This document shows positions 60,617 through 64,000 of a stretch of 64,000 bases of DNA, piece after piece. Origin of the DNA: Curtobacterium sp. A7_M15 (GTDB taxonomy: Bacteria > Actinomycetota > Actinomycetes > Actinomycetales > Microbacteriaceae); NCBI RefSeq assembly GCF_030705415.1, contig NZ_JAUZED010000001.1:25966-89965 (forward strand), in the 5' to 3' direction. The first letter of the stretch is position 1, and every line of letters begins with the position of its first letter. The translations under genes were made by a program, and so were the position numbers. The notes below the pieces were generated by a model. That model searched no databases and was not told where the DNA came from. It saw only the letters and a program-made list of their open reading frames with translations.

Positions 60617-61585
60617 ATGGCCACCGAGAGCCCCGTGTCGTCACCCCTGACGACCACCCGCCCACGGAGCAGGGGAGCGACCCTCGCCCGTGCCCGGACG
60701 TCCTCCCCGAGGCGCCGCCCCCGCAACGACCTCTGGTTGGCACTGGTCTTCATCGCCCCGGCGGCCGTCGGCTTCGCCGTGTTCCTGGTGTGGCCGACCC
60801 TCCGGGGGATCTACCTGAGCTTCACCAGCTACAACCTGCTCACGCCGCCGGAGTTCACCGGGCTGCAGAACTACGTGCGGCTCGTGCAGGACTCGATCTT
60901 CTGGCACTCGATGGTCGTCACGATCGAGTACGTCGTCATCAACATCGTGATCCAGACCGTCGTCGCGCTCTTCATCGCCGTGATGATGCACCGCCTCACG
61001 AAGTCGACCTTCGTGCGGGGGATCGTCCTCGCGCCGTACCTCGTGTCGAACGTCGTCGCGGCGCTGGTCTGGCTTTGGATCCTCGACACCCAGCTCGGCA
61101 TCGGCAACGAGATGCTCGCGGCCCTCGGCCTCGACCGGATCCCGTTCCTGCAGAGCGACGTCTGGGGCATCCCGTCCATCGCGCTCATCAACGTCTGGCG
61201 GCACGTCGGCTACACGGCGCTCCTCATCTTCGCCGGCCTGCAGTCCCTGCCCGAGACGGTCTACGAGGCCGGACGCATCGACGGAGCGAGCGAGTGGAAG
61301 ATGTTCTGGCGCATCACCGTGCCCCTGCTCCGCCCGATCCTGTCCCTCGTGCTCATCATCACCGTGATCGGCTCGTTCCAGGTGTTCGACACCGTCGCCG
61401 TCACCACGCAGGGCGGCCCCGCGAACGCGACGAACGTCGTGCAGAACTACATCTACAACCTGGCCTTCGGCCGGTTCCAGTTCGGCTACGCGTCCGCCGT
61501 GTCGGTCGCGCTCCTCATCGTCCTCGGCATCATCACGATCATCCAGTACCGCCTCACCCGCTCGGGTGAGTCGGACCTGGACTGA
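60617..61585 (+). CDS. ABC sugar transporter permease, MalF/UgpA type
   Basis: The 322-residue inner-membrane protein has a basic N terminus of about 40 residues, six predicted spans and the EAA loop YEAGRIDGASEWKMFWRITV. It forms the channel with the next gene product. The start is set by GAAGGAG 7 bases upstream. It is the first gene of a three-gene operon (permease, permease, binding protein) without an ATPase, as in MsiK-dependent actinobacterial systems. Confidence 0.93.
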   Translation: MATESPVSSPLTTTRPRSRGATLARARTSSPRRRPRNDLWLALVFIAPAAVGFAVFLVWPTLRGIYLSFTSYNLLTPPEFTGLQNYVRLVQDSIFWHSMVVTIEYVVINIVIQTVVALFIAVMMHRLTKSTFVRGIVLAPYLVSNVVAALVWLWILDTQLGIGNEMLAALGLDRIPFLQSDVWGIPSIALINVWRHVGYTALLIFAGLQSLPETVYEAGRIDGASEWKMFWRITVPLLRPILSLVLIITVIGSFQVFDTVAVTTQGGPANATNVVQNYIYNLAFGRFQFGYASAVSVALLIVLGIITIIQYRLTRSGESDLD

Positions 61586-61602
61586 ACGGAGCGGCACAGA
61601 TC

Positions 61603-62544
61603 ATGACCACGACCCTCACCCGTTCCGTCACCACGAAGCGTCCGGCCCGCCCGGGTGCCGGCCACCGACGCCGACCGTCCGTCGGCCGGGTCCTCGCCTG
61701 GATCGCGATGATCGCCGTCATCGTCGTCACCCTGTTCCCGTTCTACTGGATCCTCCGAACGGCCCTGTCCTCGAACGGCGCGATCAACTCCGACCCGACG
61801 TCCCTGCTGCCGGTCGGGTTCAGCCTCGGCGGGTTCGAGCGCGTCCTCGGGCTGCAGTCGACCGAGGAGGCGCTCGCCCAGGGCGGCTCCGGCGCGGCGC
61901 TCGACTTCTGGCGCTACCTGCTGAACTCCGTGATCGTCTCGACCCTCGTCACCGTCGGCCAGGTGTTCTTCTCCGCCGCGGCCGCCTACGCCTTCGCCCG
62001 CCTGCGCTGGCCGGGGCGGGACAAGGTCTTCGGCGTGTTCCTCGCCGGGCTGATGGTGCCGGCGATCTTCACGCTGCTGCCGAACTTCGCGCTGATCAAG
62101 CAGCTCGGCCTCGTCGACAACCTGCTCGGCATCGCCCTGCCGACGATGTTCATGACGCCGTTCGCGGTCTTCTTCCTGCGGCAGTTCTTCCTCGGCATCT
62201 CGAAGGAGGTCGAGGAGGCCGCCCTCATCGACGGCGCGGGCAAGGTCCGGGTGTTCTTCCGGCTCGTCCTGCCGATGGCCGCGGCACCGATCGCGACCCT
62301 CGCCGTGCTGACGTACATCACGAGCTGGAACGACTACTTCTGGCCGCTCATGGTGTCGTACACGGACAGCTCGCGCGTGCTCACGGTGGCGCTCGGGGTG
62401 TTCAAGTCCCAGTCGCCGCAGTCCGGCACCGACTGGGCCGGACTCATGGCGGCGACGCTCGTGGCGGCGCTCCCGATGATCGTGCTGTTCGGCGCCTTCG
62501 CCAAGCGGATCGTCAACTCCATCGGCTTCTCGGGCATCAAGTAG
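61603..62544 (+). CDS. ABC sugar transporter permease, MalG/UgpE type
   Basis: The 313-residue inner-membrane protein has six predicted spans; the EAA loop reads EEAALIDGAGKVRVFFRLVL and ends LPMAAAPIATLAVLTYITSW. The C terminus FAKRIVNSIGFSGIK is typical. It is the second CUT1 permease of this locus, 17 bases after the first. The periplasmic loop contains an unusually long insert (LQSTEEALAQGGSGAALD) between the first two spans. Confidence 0.93.
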   Translation: MTTTLTRSVTTKRPARPGAGHRRRPSVGRVLAWIAMIAVIVVTLFPFYWILRTALSSNGAINSDPTSLLPVGFSLGGFERVLGLQSTEEALAQGGSGAALDFWRYLLNSVIVSTLVTVGQVFFSAAAAYAFARLRWPGRDKVFGVFLAGLMVPAIFTLLPNFALIKQLGLVDNLLGIALPTMFMTPFAVFFLRQFFLGISKEVEEAALIDGAGKVRVFFRLVLPMAAAPIATLAVLTYITSWNDYFWPLMVSYTDSSRVLTVALGVFKSQSPQSGTDWAGLMAATLVAALPMIVLFGAFAKRIVNSIGFSGIK

Positions 62545-62561
62545 GACCAGGCAGGACTGAC

Positions 62562-63938
62562 ATGACGAACGAACTCTCCCGTCGCGCGCTCTTCGCCGGC
62601 GGCGCCTCCGCCCTCGCGCTCGGCGCGCTCGCCGCGTGCTCGTCCCCGAACCGGGGCACCTCCGGCGGCCGTGCCGGCACCAGGACCGTGAGCTACTGGC
62701 TCTGGGACTCGAACCAGCTGCCCGCGTACCAGGCCGTCGCCGACGCCTTCCACGAGCAGAACCCCGACATCACCGTGAAGATCACCCAGCTCGGCTGGAA
62801 CGACTACTGGACGAAGCTCACCGCCGGGTTCATCGCCGGCACCGCCCCGGACGTCTTCACCGACCACCTGACGAAGTTCCCGCAGTACTCGGACCTCGAC
62901 GTCCTGTACAAGCTCGACGAGCTCGAGGCGACGAAGGACATCCGCGACGACGACTACCAGTCCGGCCTCGCCGAGCTGTGGAAGGGGAAGGACGGCCACC
63001 GTTACGGGTCGCCGAAGGACTGGGACACGATCGCGATGTTCTACGACCGCGGGGCGATGGCGAAGGCCGGTGTCGCCGAGGCCGAGCTGCAGGACCTCGA
63101 GTGGAACCCCGACGACGGCGGCACGTTCGAGCGGATGCTCGCGCGTCTGACGGTCGACCGGAAGGGTCGGCGTGGCGACGAGCCGGGCTTCGACAAGGAC
63201 GACGTCGACGTCTACGGCATCTCGTCGAACGGTTCGGGAGGTGACGGGTTCGGGCAGACGCAGTGGTCGCCGTTCACCGGGTCGATCGACTGGTTCTACA
63301 CGAACGAGAACCCGTGGGGCGACAGGTTCCGGTACGACGACCGCACCGTGCAGAAGACCCTGGCGTGGTACTACGGCCTCGCCGAGAAGGGCTACATGGC
63401 GAAGTACGGCGTCTTCTCCACGACGACCGGTCCGGAGGTGCAACTCGGGGCGGGCAAGTGCGCGCTGTCGTTCAACGGCTCGTGGATGATCGGCGCCTAC
63501 CTCAACATGACGAAGCTCGACATCGCCCTCGCCCCGACGCCGAGGGGGCCGGTGGGCCACCGGGCGTCGATGTTCAACGGGCTCGGCGATTCGATCACGA
63601 AGCAGGCGCGGGACCCGGAGGCGGCGGCGAAGTGGGTCGCGTTCCTCGGCAGCGACGCGGCGCAGCGCATCGTCGGCGAGGCCGGCATCGTGTTCCCCGC
63701 GCGGCCCGCCGGCACCGAGGCCGCGGTGGCGTCCTTCCGCAAGCGCGGGCTCGACGTCACCGCGTTCACCCGGCAGGTCGAGGAGGGGACGACCTTCCTG
63801 TTCCCGGTGACCCGCAACCCCGCCGACGTCCAGGCGCTGCTGCAGCCGGCGTTCGACGACGTGTACGCGAACGGCAAGCCGATCAGCACGCTCACCGGGG
63901 TGAACGAGCAGGTGAACACCCTGCTGGCACTCACCTGA
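62562..63938 (+). CDS. Sugar ABC transporter binding lipoprotein
   Basis: The 458-residue protein has a twin-arginine-type signal (LSRRALFAGGASALALGAL) with lipobox LAAC, then a MalE/UgpB-type binding fold: VSYWLWDSNQLPAYQAVADA, GTAPDVFTDHLTKFPQY and CALSFNGSWMIGAYL. It binds a sugar outside the membrane for the permeases upstream. The gene is complete and stops 20 bases before the G/C tract that closes the window. Confidence 0.92.
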   Translation: MTNELSRRALFAGGASALALGALAACSSPNRGTSGGRAGTRTVSYWLWDSNQLPAYQAVADAFHEQNPDITVKITQLGWNDYWTKLTAGFIAGTAPDVFTDHLTKFPQYSDLDVLYKLDELEATKDIRDDDYQSGLAELWKGKDGHRYGSPKDWDTIAMFYDRGAMAKAGVAEAELQDLEWNPDDGGTFERMLARLTVDRKGRRGDEPGFDKDDVDVYGISSNGSGGDGFGQTQWSPFTGSIDWFYTNENPWGDRFRYDDRTVQKTLAWYYGLAEKGYMAKYGVFSTTTGPEVQLGAGKCALSFNGSWMIGAYLNMTKLDIALAPTPRGPVGHRASMFNGLGDSITKQARDPEAAAKWVAFLGSDAAQRIVGEAGIVFPARPAGTEAAVASFRKRGLDVTAFTRQVEEGTTFLFPVTRNPADVQALLQPAFDDVYANGKPISTLTGVNEQVNTLLALT

Positions 63939-63957
63939 GCCGCGCGTTCGTGGGCCG

Positions 63958-64000
63958 CCCCCCCCCCGCCCGGCGGGGGGGGGGGGGAGCGCGCCCCCCG
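63958..64000. other. Terminal poly-C/poly-G tract, probable contig-end artefact
   Basis: The last 43 bases consist of C and G runs with a few other bases, similar to the tract at 35696-35803. No gene signal continues into it. Confidence 0.75.

Overview
The window is a gene-dense, very GC-rich stretch with many GTG starts, stop/start overlaps and promoters of the TANNNT type set directly against start codons. The gene pairs rsmI-metG-tatD-rsmA-ispE, pmt/rsmI and pheA-lipid kinase-serS-tRNA-Ser, the MsiK-style sugar transporters without their own ATPase, and the mycothiol-enzyme-like domain all point to an actinobacterium, most likely Microbacteriaceae (Curtobacterium-like; this last step is inference). 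No phage, insertion sequence, integrase, CRISPR array or rRNA was seen. One tRNA gene, tRNA-Ser(UGA), is present.

Layout. 1-8015: the 5' part of a VOC protein, a LacI regulator, a methyltransferase and two Gfo/Idh/MocA dehydrogenases, divergent from a CUT1-type sugar transporter (two permeases plus a Tat-exported lipoprotein). 8016-13390: a small-protein region (SRPBCC, DUF4166, DUF2461, CAT-like acyltransferase, a HAD/maleylpyruvate-isomerase fusion, VOC, CPBP membrane protease). 13409-22483: HrpA helicase, a YyaL-like thioredoxin-domain protein, a P-loop kinase, an epimerase, a sulfurtransferase and a MOSC protein. 22823-25177: an EmrB/QacA efflux pump and its divergent TetR regulator, with two palindromic operators between them. 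25196-31158: housekeeping genes pmt, rsmI, metG, tatD, rsmA. 31103-38200: an accessory block between rsmA and ispE (pentapeptide-repeat fusion, YbaK deacylase, SDR, XRE regulator, ATP-grasp ligase, flavin monooxygenase, MetY). It contains a poly-G/poly-C tract that is probably a sequencing or assembly artefact. 38210: ispE. 39208-49808: two GT-C membrane glycosyltransferases around a molybdenum island (HTH-TOBE regulator, MoeZ-like adenylyltransferase, ModABC, MoaD, MoaA and a membrane-anchored molybdoenzyme). 49837-56598: MarR regulator, pheA, lipid kinase, serS, HAD phosphatase, tRNA-Ser, an acetyltransferase whose ATG shares the last base of the tRNA CCA end, MTA/SAH nucleosidase and a GrpB fragment. 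56793-58032: an SDR and its HxlR regulator. 58097-63938: a second sugar locus (LacI, Gfo/Idh dehydrogenase, MalF/MalG-type permeases, binding protein). The last 43 bases are again a G/C homopolymer tract, which suggests a contig end.

How the genes work together. The two ends carry separate, similarly built carbohydrate uptake and oxidation regulons, each with a LacI regulator, inverted repeats in the divergent promoter region and no transport ATPase. The centre holds molybdate uptake, cofactor synthesis and a candidate cofactor user side by side. Scattered between genes are three families of short palindromic repeats; the largest has six 42-bp copies, all in the same orientation. These repeats, the tRNA/ATG overlap, the zinc-ligand-free MoeZ-like protein and the cytochrome b-molybdoenzyme fusion are the items most worth a second look. 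I did not find a convincing wholly new multi-gene system.
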